64,000 nt of DNA from XYD12-FULL-36-8 sp964613805 (GTDB lineage: Bacteria > Bacteroidota > Ignavibacteria > Ignavibacteriales > Ignavibacteriaceae), in the NCBI GenBank assembly GCA_964613805.1, contig CAZTJF010000003.1:62001-126000 (forward strand), in the 5' to 3' direction. Of this stretch, positions 26,963-35,678 are shown one piece after another (within the stretch, counting starts at the first letter, position 1; every line of letters starts with the position of its first letter). The position numbers and the translations under genes are program-made. Below the pieces are notes generated by a model. The model worked only from the letters and a program-made list of their open reading frames with translations. It had not been told where the DNA came from and searched no databases.

Positions 26963-27536
26963 AAGCAGAGCGAAATATTATCTTGGTTTTGAATTTAAAA
27001 AAAACCCTTGTTTTTTTGCAAAAAGGCAAGATTTACCCATAATTCTATGGTTGTTTATCACTGCATTGGTGCTTAATTTTGGCGGGTGTTGCGTATATTC
27101 TTTTACTGGTGCTTCCGTTCCTGAACACCTGAAAACGATAGCAATTCCGATTGCTGATGATCGAAGCGGTGGTGGTGAACCTGGTTTGCGTGAGAAAATT
27201 ACTGAAGTGCTGACTCAAAAATTCATTGATGATAATACACTTCAAGTAACTGATAAAACTTCTGCAAACGCCATTTTAGAATGTACGATTGTTTCTCTTG
27301 CAGATGCACCTGCAATTGTAACTGCCGGAGAGCAAATTGCAACAAGAAGAATTACTATTTCTGTCTCAGTGGTTAACAAAGATTTAGTAAAACGAAAAAC
27401 GATTTTTGAAAAAACTTTTTCCAACTATGGAGATTATCCATCCGGAGGAAGCACAGATTCAAGAAGAAGCGCTATTGAAGAAGCGATTGAAAAAATAACT
27501 CAAGATATCCTGCTTGATACAGTTTCAGGATGGTAA
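26955..27536 (+). CDS. lptE: LptE-family LPS assembly lipoprotein
   Basis: Outer-membrane lipoprotein of about 193 residues that works with LptD to insert LPS. After a hydrophobic signal and GGCC comes the Bacteroidota-type LptE start VYSFTGASVPEHLKTIAIP, then the conserved REKITEVLTQKFIDDNTLQV segment. The start is uncertain: ATG 26955 (or 26943/26952) overlaps the activator's stop but leaves a long n-region before the signal helix. Confidence 0.82.
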   Translation: MSKSRAKYYLGFEFKKNPCFFAKRQDLPIILWLFITALVLNFGGCCVYSFTGASVPEHLKTIAIPIADDRSGGGEPGLREKITEVLTQKFIDDNTLQVTDKTSANAILECTIVSLADAPAIVTAGEQIATRRITISVSVVNKDLVKRKTIFEKTFSNYGDYPSGGSTDSRRSAIEEAIEKITQDILLDTVSGW

Positions 27537-27566
27537 AAACATTATGAGGTTTCAAATAAAAAATTT

Positions 27567-29018
27567 ATGGATGATGTAGTACTTATATCTTATTTCACTG
27601 CTCTGTTTATCCTATTCGTTTTTGGACTGCACGGATTTATAATGATCTTTTATTACAATAAATACCGTGATGTAAAGCCAGTTCCACACGACAGACCGGA
27701 GGAATATCCTTTGGTTACAATTCAACTGCCTCTTTATAATGAAATGTATGTTGTGGAAAGATTAATTGATTCTGTTTGCGAGATTGATTACCCGAAAGAT
27801 AAATTAGAAATTCAAGTACTTGATGATTCCACAGACGAAACAGTTAACATTACTGCCAATGCAGTTGAATTAAAGAAGCAAGACGGATTTGACATTAAAC
27901 ATGTTCGCCGTTCAAATAGAGCTGGATTTAAAGCCGGTGCACTTAAGGAAGGTTTGAGTACTGCCAAAGGTGAGTACATAGCGATATTTGATGCAGATTT
28001 TATTCCCGATAAAAACTTTTTAAGAAAAACCCTTTCATTTTTTTCAGATAAAAATATTGGCTTAGTTCAAACGAGATGGGAACATCTTAACGGAGATTTT
28101 TCCCTGCTTACAAAAGCCCAAGCATTAGCATTGGATGGTCACTTTGTGATTGAACAATCCGTAAGAAATAAAGCTGGGTTCTTCATCAATTTTAATGGCA
28201 CAGGTGGTATTTGGAGAAAAAGCTGCATTATTGATGCAGGTGATTGGCATGCAGATACTTTAACCGAAGATTTAGATCTGAGTTATCGTGCCCAGCTAAA
28301 TGGCTGGAGATTTGTTTATTTAAAAGACTTTACTTCTCCAGCGGAACTTCCATCAGAAATCAATGCTCTTAAATCACAGCAATTCCGATGGACAAAGGGT
28401 GCTATTGAAACTGCAAAAAAAATATTGCCCCTAGTTTGGAAGTCCAAGGTTCCTTTACGAGTTAAGCTGCAATCTACTTTTCACTTGACTAACAACTTAG
28501 TTTTCCCGTTTATTCTGTTAGCTGCAATATTAAATGTTCCGTTAATCTTTATTAAGAACAGCGGATCACATGAACTTTATTTCGCAATTTTATCTTTATT
28601 CGTTTTGGCGTTCATCAGTTCTTTTATTTTTTATCTTTACTCACAAAAAGATATTAGAACCGACTGGCGGAAAAAGATAGTTTTGTTCCCCTTATTCATG
28701 GCTGGTAGTATGGGATTTGCAGTAAACAATTCTCGCGCGGTTATTGAGGGGCTGCTAAGCAGAAAAAGTGAATTTGTAAGAACACCAAAATTCAAACTGG
28801 AAAACGAAAAAGATTCATGGATTGGTAAAAGCTACACAAGCCGTAAAATTGGGCTTTCGGTTTATGTTGAATTGATTATGGCTTTATATTGTTTGGTAGG
28901 AATTTGTTCTTCGATTTATTTTTCCGAGATAGCAGCTTTACCATTTCAGATTTTATTTTTTCTCGGATTTGCTTTTGTATCGCTTACATCAATTAAGCAT
29001 GCATATTCAAAAGCTTAG
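27567..29018 (+). CDS. Membrane glycosyltransferase family 2 (cellulose-synthase-like)
   Basis: Processive-type GT2 of 483 residues. An N-terminal helix (about 5-28), then the GT-A domain with PLYNE, LDDST, IAIFDADF (DxD), TEDLDLSYR and QQFRW (QxxRW), and about four C-terminal helices. These D, D, D, QxxRW motifs mark inverting, membrane-bound polysaccharide or glycolipid synthases. The product is unknown. It follows lptE by 30 bp and precedes a TPR gene and GT9 gene. Confidence 0.88.
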   Translation: MDDVVLISYFTALFILFVFGLHGFIMIFYYNKYRDVKPVPHDRPEEYPLVTIQLPLYNEMYVVERLIDSVCEIDYPKDKLEIQVLDDSTDETVNITANAVELKKQDGFDIKHVRRSNRAGFKAGALKEGLSTAKGEYIAIFDADFIPDKNFLRKTLSFFSDKNIGLVQTRWEHLNGDFSLLTKAQALALDGHFVIEQSVRNKAGFFINFNGTGGIWRKSCIIDAGDWHADTLTEDLDLSYRAQLNGWRFVYLKDFTSPAELPSEINALKSQQFRWTKGAIETAKKILPLVWKSKVPLRVKLQSTFHLTNNLVFPFILLAAILNVPLIFIKNSGSHELYFAILSLFVLAFISSFIFYLYSQKDIRTDWRKKIVLFPLFMAGSMGFAVNNSRAVIEGLLSRKSEFVRTPKFKLENEKDSWIGKSYTSRKIGLSVYVELIMALYCLVGICSSIYFSEIAALPFQILFFLGFAFVSLTSIKHAYSKA

Positions 29019-29031
29019 TTGAGAAAAACGA

Positions 29032-29613
29032 TTGGAAGACATCTCGGATTCATTTAATCGAAAAGCACTGATTCTGTCTCAGTTGAATCGTGAGTCAAAT
29101 CTTTTTCTGCATTTAGCATCTGAAGAGTATAATCGCAAGAATTATTTTGAAGCAATCGAACTAATTGAAAAGAATTTAAAGGGATCCTCCAACAATCCTG
29201 CTGCTCAAATTATTTTATGTAAAGCTTATGCACAGCTTGGAGAATTTCACCAAGCCGTGCAGCAATTAAAATCAGTTTCTACGACGATTCGTTCCCCAAA
29301 AACTTTCAATTTCTATCTCAAAGAGATTGAAAAAATTCAAAAAAAAGAGCTAAAGGATTTTGATACCGGTATTTCACAGCCGCCCGATTATAAAATTTCA
29401 GGTGATTTCAAACAAAGAAATGTTTCAGCTTCTGTAGAATCAAAAACTTATGAGACAATGTTAGTTTCAGAAACCTTAGCCAAAATTTATATCGCACAGG
29501 GAGAGATTGGAGAAGCGATTAAGATTTATGAAAAGCTGACCGAGAGGAAACCTGACAAGAAAGAAACATATCTTAAAAAAATTGAAGAATTAAAATTTCG
29601 CCTCGAAAAGTAG
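29032..29613 (+). CDS. TPR-repeat protein downstream of GT2
   Basis: Protein of 193 residues without a signal peptide. Two helical repeats at about 20-90 (FLHLASEEYNRKNYFEA, AYAQLGEFHQA) and one near the C-terminus (TLAKIYIAQGEIGEAIKIYEKL), separated by a polar linker. Start TTG 29032, 13 bp after the GT2 stop. The position suggests an accessory of the envelope polysaccharide gene cluster; no direct evidence. Confidence 0.7.
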   Translation: MEDISDSFNRKALILSQLNRESNLFLHLASEEYNRKNYFEAIELIEKNLKGSSNNPAAQIILCKAYAQLGEFHQAVQQLKSVSTTIRSPKTFNFYLKEIEKIQKKELKDFDTGISQPPDYKISGDFKQRNVSASVESKTYETMLVSETLAKIYIAQGEIGEAIKIYEKLTERKPDKKETYLKKIEELKFRLEK

Positions 29614-29641
29614 AATCAGTAATCAGATTTATCCTTCACTT

Positions 29642-30253
29642 ATGATTTCCAATAAACCTATAAAACTTAAACGAGAGTTTTATATCCGTAATTTGATTCC
29701 TGTCGCACGAAATCTTTTAGGTAAAATATTAGTGAAGAAAAGCGGGAGTAAAATAATTTCCGGAAAGATTGTTGAGGTCGAAGCATATCATGGAGACTAT
29801 GACCAAGCATCGCATGCATTTAAAGGCAAAACAAAGCGAAATGAGGCTATGTTTGAGGAGGGCGGTCATTTATATGTTTACTTTACTTACGGCGCTCATT
29901 TTTGTGCTAATGTTGTCATTGGCAAAAAAGGAAAAGGGCTTGCCGTATTGATACGAGCGCTTGAACCTATTGAAGGAATGGGCCTGATGATTAGGAATCG
30001 TTATGGAAGAAAATCAGCAAACGATAACGAAAAATTAAACTTAACGAACGGACCAGGAAAATTATGTCAAGCTTTCGGTATCAATAAAAACCACGATGGA
30101 ATTGATCTTACTGAAAGTGAAATTTTTATTTTAGATCAGCCAAAAATTAGTGGAAGGAATATTGGTGTGACCAAAAGGATTGGCATAACGAGATCAGTAG
30201 ATTTGCAGTGGCGATTTTTTATCAAAGATAATCCTTACGTTTCAAGAAAATGA
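29642..30253 (+). CDS. 3-methyladenine DNA glycosylase (AAG/Mpg family)
   Basis: Base-excision repair enzyme of 203 residues that removes alkylated purines. The family motifs are VEVEAYHGDYDQASHA (with the catalytic Glu), the YVYFTYGAHFCANVV segment, AVLIRALEPIEGM and LTNGPGKLCQAFGI. It overlaps the GT9 gene by 4 bp (ATGA), so it is in an operon of otherwise envelope genes. Confidence 0.93.
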   Translation: MISNKPIKLKREFYIRNLIPVARNLLGKILVKKSGSKIISGKIVEVEAYHGDYDQASHAFKGKTKRNEAMFEEGGHLYVYFTYGAHFCANVVIGKKGKGLAVLIRALEPIEGMGLMIRNRYGRKSANDNEKLNLTNGPGKLCQAFGINKNHDGIDLTESEIFILDQPKISGRNIGVTKRIGITRSVDLQWRFFIKDNPYVSRK

Positions 30254-31281
30254 TTGAACCAAAAAATTTATTAGTTGTTAGAACAGATAGAATTGGTGAT
30301 GTCATTCTCTCATTACCTCTTGCTGAGCTGATTAAAAAACATTTTCCTAAATGTAAAGTAACTTATCTGCTCCGTGAATACACAGAATGTTTGGCGCATA
30401 ATCATCCTTTTATTGACAGCATATTATTATTGAAAGAAGCTAATGGTAATCCGCTCATCTTTGAAAATGTTAAGATGCTGCGAAAATATAATTTTGATTC
30501 AAGCGTTATAGTTTATCCCACTTTCCAAACTGCATTGATCCCTTTTTTAAGCAGAATAAAAAATATAATCGGAACCGGATATAGGTCGTACTCATTTCTC
30601 TTCAATCATAAAATTTATGAGCATAGAAAGCATGCTGAGAAACATGAGCTTGAGTACAATGTCAATCTGCTAAAAACTTTTGGAATAACCGAAGCTGTTA
30701 GCAGAGACAAAGTTGAATTTCATTTGAAAGTTTCGGAAGAGAGTAAGAAGAAAATTGAGAATCTGCTCAATGAAACTAACATTGAGCCGAGCAAACCAAT
30801 TATCATTATTCATCCTGGCAGCGGTGGAAGCTCAATTGATCTTCCTATAAGCAGCTTCATAAAGTTAGTTGAAATGATCTTAGAAAAGTTAGATGTCAAC
30901 TTAATTATTACCGGAATGAATTCTGAAAAGGAAATTTGTAATCAACTTATTATGAACAAAAGCATAAAAAATTTTGCGGGTAAGCTTACTCTTTCGGAAT
31001 TAATCGCTTTAATTGATAGATCAGAAGTCTTTGTTTCGAATTCAACTGGACCAATTCATATAGCCGCCGCATTGAAAAAAAATACTATTGGGTTTTATCC
31101 CAAAATTTTATCGTGTTCATCAAAACGATGGGGACCTTATTCTAACAAGGCACAAGTATTTGTTCCGACCATTGATTGTAATAACTGCACAAGGGAACAG
31201 TGTGAACGATTAAATTGTATGAGTAGTATTAAAATGGACGAGGTATTTTCTGAGGTACAAAATTTGCTTAACTTTAATTAA
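30250..31281 (+). CDS. Glycosyltransferase family 9 (heptosyltransferase-like)
   Basis: ADP-heptose:LPS heptosyltransferase-type enzyme of 343 residues. Starts with LLVVRTDRIGDVILSLPL (nucleotide-sugar fold), and the C-terminal donor site has HPGSGGSS and VSNSTGPIHIAAAL. The last 30 residues hold several cysteines (CNNCTREQCERLNC), also seen in many GT9 proteins. It probably adds a core heptose to LPS at the inner face of the membrane. A second GT9 lies at 52368-53360. Confidence 0.88.
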   Translation: MIEPKNLLVVRTDRIGDVILSLPLAELIKKHFPKCKVTYLLREYTECLAHNHPFIDSILLLKEANGNPLIFENVKMLRKYNFDSSVIVYPTFQTALIPFLSRIKNIIGTGYRSYSFLFNHKIYEHRKHAEKHELEYNVNLLKTFGITEAVSRDKVEFHLKVSEESKKKIENLLNETNIEPSKPIIIIHPGSGGSSIDLPISSFIKLVEMILEKLDVNLIITGMNSEKEICNQLIMNKSIKNFAGKLTLSELIALIDRSEVFVSNSTGPIHIAAALKKNTIGFYPKILSCSSKRWGPYSNKAQVFVPTIDCNNCTREQCERLNCMSSIKMDEVFSEVQNLLNFN

Positions 31282-31297
31282 AATGATGGAGAATATA

Positions 31298-32086
31298 ATG
31301 CCCAAATCTTTCTTGCTTAGTGCTCTTGTATTAGTGACATTATTTTTGAGTGGAATGAAATTCAATCCCGCAGATGATTTTAGAAAAATAGAAAATAAAG
31401 CATTTAAGGTAGGTGAAAAACTAACCTATGATGTTAAATATGGATTTGTTACTGCTGGAATAGCAACATTTGCAATTCCTCGGCTTAAAAGGATTTCAGG
31501 AAGAGATGCCTATCATGTTACTTTTGAGGTAAACACTGTTCCAAGTTTTGATTGGATATTTAAAGTTCGCGATAGGTATGAAACTTATCTTGATTACGAA
31601 GGGCTTTTCCCGTGGAGGTTTGAACAGCATATAAGAGAAGGAAGTTATTCGCGTGACTTTTCGGCATTTTTTGATCAGCGTAAAGGTAAAGCAAAAACCA
31701 GCGAAGGGGAATATAATATACCTAAATATGTAAACGATATTGTTTCAGCATTTTACTATACACGCACACTTGATTTATCCAAATTGAAAATAGATGATAG
31801 GATTCATCTTAAAAATTTTTATAAGGATAAGGTTTACGATCTGGATATTAAATATCATGGAAAAGAAACAATTGAGGTTTCTGCCGGAAAATTTGATTGC
31901 ATAATTGTTGAACCATTAGTTCAAGAGGGTGGATTATTTAAAAATGAAGGCAGCATTTTAATCTGGATGACCGATGATGCATTAAGAGTTCCGGTTAAAG
32001 TTAAAACCAAAGTAATAATTGGTTCCATTGATGGGGAATTGACTGGGTATGAAGGTTTAGCAGGCAAACTAACTTCAAAAAGATAA
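31298..32086 (+). CDS. DUF3108 family exported protein
   Basis: Protein of about 262 residues with a signal peptide (MPKSFLLSALVLVTLFLSG) and the family core VGEKLTYDVKYGFVTAG, followed by beta-strands including DRYETYLDYEGLFPWRFEQ. DUF3108 proteins are periplasmic and poorly characterised. ATG 31298 is chosen because GGAG at 31288-31291 is correctly spaced; the frame opens at 31283, directly after the GT9 stop. Confidence 0.8.
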   Translation: MPKSFLLSALVLVTLFLSGMKFNPADDFRKIENKAFKVGEKLTYDVKYGFVTAGIATFAIPRLKRISGRDAYHVTFEVNTVPSFDWIFKVRDRYETYLDYEGLFPWRFEQHIREGSYSRDFSAFFDQRKGKAKTSEGEYNIPKYVNDIVSAFYYTRTLDLSKLKIDDRIHLKNFYKDKVYDLDIKYHGKETIEVSAGKFDCIIVEPLVQEGGLFKNEGSILIWMTDDALRVPVKVKTKVIIGSIDGELTGYEGLAGKLTSKR

Positions 32087-32187
32087 ACGAACTCCAATCT
32101 CCTATAATCAATCTGATTTGATAGAAATTGGTTTTTCAGTAATTTGATTATAAATAAATTCTTCAAATCACAATTTTTCCCGTTAAT

Positions 32188-33171
32188 ATGGATGAACCAA
32201 ACAAAGATCCCGAATTGAACCAAAATTCTGAATACGGGAATGTATTCGATGAACCACCGGAACCCGAATTAACCCCTGAGCAGCAATTCAAACCGCAAAT
32301 TTCTCCAATAGCTGCCGCTTTCATTGGATTAATTGGTGGATTTTTTCTATACCAGATTGTTGGAGGTTTGTTAACACTTCTAATTTTCGGATTGAATGTT
32401 GAAAATGCACCTGTCAATGGAATACGGTTAATGACCATGGCGGGTCAAATTTTATTTATCCTGCTGCCTGCCCTTGTTCTTTCAAAATTATTTTATTCTG
32501 ATTTAACAAATTTCCTCCGCATTAAAATTCCGAATTGGAAGGAAGTAATTCTTTTTACTGTTGGAATTGCAATATTAACAGTCATGCTGCAAAATTATCT
32601 TTATATTCAAAATTATTTTATTGACCAGCTTGCGAATAATATTCCAATCATAAAAACTTTGAAAGAATTGTTGGATACTCTCAATGCTTATGTTGAAAAA
32701 ACTTACGGCAATTTGTTGAAAGCCAACAATGTTTATGAAGCAATTCTGATAGTATTTGTTGTGGCAATAATTCCTGCATTAAGTGAGGAAGTTATGTTTC
32801 GGGGATTTATCCAGAGAAGTTTTGAATTGAGAATGAAACCATTTTATGCAGCACTTGTAACTGCTATTTTTTTTGGGGCAAATCATTTTAATCCTTATGG
32901 ATTAATTCCTCTTATTATTCTTGGTTTATACTTTGGATTTGCAGCTTACATGAGCGGCTCGATAATTATTCCGATAATTCTTCATTTTTTGAATAATTTT
33001 ACTGCGGTGATGCTTTATTTTATTTTCGGAGATGACGAGCTTATCAGCTCATCGGTTCAAAAACCGATCGAGTTAGGATCATCAATTTTGCTTTTATTGT
33101 TTATGGCTATGCTCTTTTCCGGATTATTGCTTGCAATAAAAAAATATTATTCAAACACAATAAAAATTTAG
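32188..33171 (+). CDS. CPBP-family intramembrane metalloprotease
   Basis: Protein of 327 residues with about eight membrane helices. The motifs SEEVMFRG (EExxxR), FGANHFNP and HFLNNF are the three conserved CPBP (CAAX/Abi) motifs with Glu and His metal ligands. The N-terminal 40 residues are acidic and proline-rich. Substrate unknown; relatives process prenylated or bacteriocin-like peptides. Confidence 0.88.
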   Translation: MDEPNKDPELNQNSEYGNVFDEPPEPELTPEQQFKPQISPIAAAFIGLIGGFFLYQIVGGLLTLLIFGLNVENAPVNGIRLMTMAGQILFILLPALVLSKLFYSDLTNFLRIKIPNWKEVILFTVGIAILTVMLQNYLYIQNYFIDQLANNIPIIKTLKELLDTLNAYVEKTYGNLLKANNVYEAILIVFVVAIIPALSEEVMFRGFIQRSFELRMKPFYAALVTAIFFGANHFNPYGLIPLIILGLYFGFAAYMSGSIIIPIILHFLNNFTAVMLYFIFGDDELISSSVQKPIELGSSILLLLFMAMLFSGLLLAIKKYYSNTIKI

Positions 33172-33179
33172 GAGGACTT

Positions 33180-33539
33180 ATGCCAATTTGCCCGAATTGT
33201 GAGTACGAATATGTCAAGGGAGTTACATTTTGCCCTGATTGCGGTGTTGCTCTGCTTGAAGATGACAAATATGTAAAACCCGAAGAGTGGAGCGAAAAAA
33301 ATTGGGAGATCGTTTACACCTCATCACAAGATTTTGAAGTCGAAATGATTAAAAACAATCTTGAGGGTGCGGGAATTAAAGCAGTTGTACTGTCACAAAA
33401 AGATAGGAATTATCCAGCACCGGGTGATTTTTCTGTTGTTAAGCTTCTTGTTCGAAAGGAAGATGTTCAGGATGCGGTTGCTTTCATTCAAAGAGTTAAA
33501 AATGAAAACTTAGAAAACGAAGCGAATGGCAATGAGTAA
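33180..33539 (+). CDS. Zinc-ribbon DUF2007 protein
   Basis: Protein of 119 residues. An N-terminal zinc ribbon (CPNCEYEYVKGVTFCPDCG) is followed by a DUF2007 domain (about 40-112: WEIVYTSSQDFEVEMIKNNL ... VKLLVRKEDVQDA). It has one of the strongest Shine-Dalgarno sites in the window (AGGAGG). DUF2007 is a putative signalling domain with no known ligand. It overlaps cdsA by 14 bp. Confidence 0.85.
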   Translation: MPICPNCEYEYVKGVTFCPDCGVALLEDDKYVKPEEWSEKNWEIVYTSSQDFEVEMIKNNLEGAGIKAVVLSQKDRNYPAPGDFSVVKLLVRKEDVQDAVAFIQRVKNENLENEANGNE

Positions 33540-34350
33540 TGGGGTTCTAAGAGTTTTAGTTTCGATTATAGCAATACCCGCTATTTTAGCTTCAAGCTAT
33601 TTAGGAGGATATTTTTTCCTCATTTTTGTTTTAGTCATCTCGCTAATTTCTTTTTATGAATTTTCTTTGCTTGTCCGAAACAAAAACATGTACACAAATA
33701 TTTTTTTGGGTTTGTTGAGCGTGTTTATACTTGTTGTTAATTCGTACCTTAAACTTTTTGATAACTATTCTACTTTATTTCTTATTGTTGCTTTACATTG
33801 TGCAGTGGAACTATTTAGAAATAAAAATTCGGCGTTGCTGAATTTAGGTGCTACGTTTCTGGGAATTCTTTACATTGGATTATTTTCCTCTGCAATAGTT
33901 TCGATTAGAGAGTTTTACACTATGGCTGAAATTAATTATTTGAACGGAGGGTTATTAATTATCTGCATTTTTGCATCTATCTGGATTTGCGATTCTGCCG
34001 CATATTATATCGGGACGGCTTTTGGAAAGCATAAATTATTTCCACGTGTCAGCCCTAAGAAAAGTTGGGAAGGCGCAATTGCAGGTTTTATTTTTGCGAT
34101 AGCTGCTATGATCGCTTCAAAATTAATCGTGTTAGATTTTCTTTCCTGGGATTCGACAATTGGAATCGGTATAATCGTGGGAGTCTTAGGACAAATTGGT
34201 GATTTGATAGAATCACTCTTCAAAAGAGATGCTGGAGTAAAAGATTCTTCATCTCTTATTCCCGGTCATGGAGGAATTTTTGATAGGTTTGATTCGTTAA
34301 TATTTTCAGCGCCATTTATCTTAATATTGTTAGAATTGACCGAAAGGTAG
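33526..34350 (+). CDS. cdsA: Phosphatidate cytidylyltransferase CdsA
   Basis: Makes CDP-diacylglycerol from phosphatidic acid and CTP, the branch point of phospholipid synthesis, in the inner membrane. 274 residues with about seven to eight helices and the C-terminal signature KRDAGVKDSS-LIPGHGGIFDRFDS; RVSPKKSWEGA is a second conserved block. Start ATG 33526 or 33532, both inside the end of the DUF2007 gene, indicating translational coupling. Confidence 0.95.
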   Translation: MAMSNGVLRVLVSIIAIPAILASSYLGGYFFLIFVLVISLISFYEFSLLVRNKNMYTNIFLGLLSVFILVVNSYLKLFDNYSTLFLIVALHCAVELFRNKNSALLNLGATFLGILYIGLFSSAIVSIREFYTMAEINYLNGGLLIICIFASIWICDSAAYYIGTAFGKHKLFPRVSPKKSWEGAIAGFIFAIAAMIASKLIVLDFLSWDSTIGIGIIVGVLGQIGDLIESLFKRDAGVKDSSSLIPGHGGIFDRFDSLIFSAPFILILLELTER

Positions 34351-34365
34351 TTTGCCAAGCTTTTT

Positions 34366-35664
34366 ATGAAACAGCAAAAACGAAATAAAATAAACGTTAT
34401 AACTCTTGGCTGCTCCAAAAATACAGTTGATTCTGAAAGATTGATGAAGCAAATCGAGGCAAATAAATTTCAGATGGTTGAAAATCCGAATGATGCTGAA
34501 ACTTTAATCATCAACACTTGTGGATTTATTGAAGCAGCAAAGAACGAATCAATTGAAACGATATTGAATGCAGTGGCTTTGAAAAACTCTGGGAAAGTAA
34601 AAAAAATTGTCGTGGCTGGCTGCTTATCCGAGCGATACAAAAAAGATTTGATGAATGAAATTCCTGAAGTTGATGTGTTTTTCGGGACTGAAAAATTTGA
34701 GGAGATAATTAATGAACTTGGCGGTGAATTAAAGCATGAACTATTAGGCGAAAGATTATTAACCACACCAAGTCATACTGCATATTTAAAAATATCTGAA
34801 GGTTGTGATCATCCCTGTTCCTTTTGTGCAATTCCCTTGATGCGCGGGCTTCATAAATCTAAACCGCTGGATGAACTTTTGCTTGAAGCAAAAAAATTGG
34901 CATCAGTGGGTGTTAAAGAGCTTATAATTATTGGACAAGACACAACTGATTATGGAAAGGACATCTACGGCAGAAGAAATTTGGCTGAACTGCTTTCTAA
35001 GCTAAGCGATATTGGCGGAATTGAATGGATCCGGCTTATGTACGCTTATCCCTCGCATTTTCCTGATGATGTAATTGATGTTATTGCAAATAATCAAAAA
35101 ATTTGCAATTATATTGATATCCCTCTTCAGCATATTTCCGATGATGTGTTAAAATCAATGCGAAGAGGAATAACGAAGAATAAAACAAAAGAATTAATTG
35201 AAAAATTGCGAACAAGAATTCCAGGAGTTGTTCTGAGAACGACACTCATCATTGGATACCCTGCTGAGAAAGAAAGCGACTTCGAAGAGCTTTGTGAGTT
35301 TGTCCGCGATACAGAATTTGATAGGTTGGGAGTGTTTACTTATTCTCAAGAGGAAAGCACTAGCAGCTTTATTCTTGGTGATCCAATTTCTTCAGAAGAG
35401 AAAAAAAGACGGTTCGATGTTCTAATGGAAATTCAAAAGGAAATTTCGCTTGAAAAGAATAAACGGCTTTCCGGTTGTCAGCTCAAAGTTTTAGTTGAAG
35501 CAAGAGAAAACGGTTATTATGTTGGAAGATCTTATCGAGAGGCACCAGAAATCGATGGAGATGTTCTAATGCCTGCAGAAAGAAATATCAACATAGGTGA
35601 TTTTTATGATGTGGAATTTTATGACTACGATGATTATGATGTCTTTGGTAAGTTAATAATATAG
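34366..35664 (+). CDS. rimO: Ribosomal protein S12 methylthiotransferase RimO
   Basis: Radical-SAM methylthiotransferase of 432 residues acting on the conserved aspartate of ribosomal protein S12. Cluster cysteines are in LGCSKNTVDSE (Cys16), NTCGFIEAAKNES and AGCLSERY, with the radical-SAM motif CDHPCSFC and a C-terminal TRAM domain. NTCGFI-AK-ES separates RimO from MiaB, whose gene is also in this window. It is 15 bp after cdsA. Confidence 0.95.
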   Translation: MKQQKRNKINVITLGCSKNTVDSERLMKQIEANKFQMVENPNDAETLIINTCGFIEAAKNESIETILNAVALKNSGKVKKIVVAGCLSERYKKDLMNEIPEVDVFFGTEKFEEIINELGGELKHELLGERLLTTPSHTAYLKISEGCDHPCSFCAIPLMRGLHKSKPLDELLLEAKKLASVGVKELIIIGQDTTDYGKDIYGRRNLAELLSKLSDIGGIEWIRLMYAYPSHFPDDVIDVIANNQKICNYIDIPLQHISDDVLKSMRRGITKNKTKELIEKLRTRIPGVVLRTTLIIGYPAEKESDFEELCEFVRDTEFDRLGVFTYSQEESTSSFILGDPISSEEKKRRFDVLMEIQKEISLEKNKRLSGCQLKVLVEARENGYYVGRSYREAPEIDGDVLMPAERNINIGDFYDVEFYDYDDYDVFGKLII

Positions 35665-35678
35665 ATAAGGATATTTAT

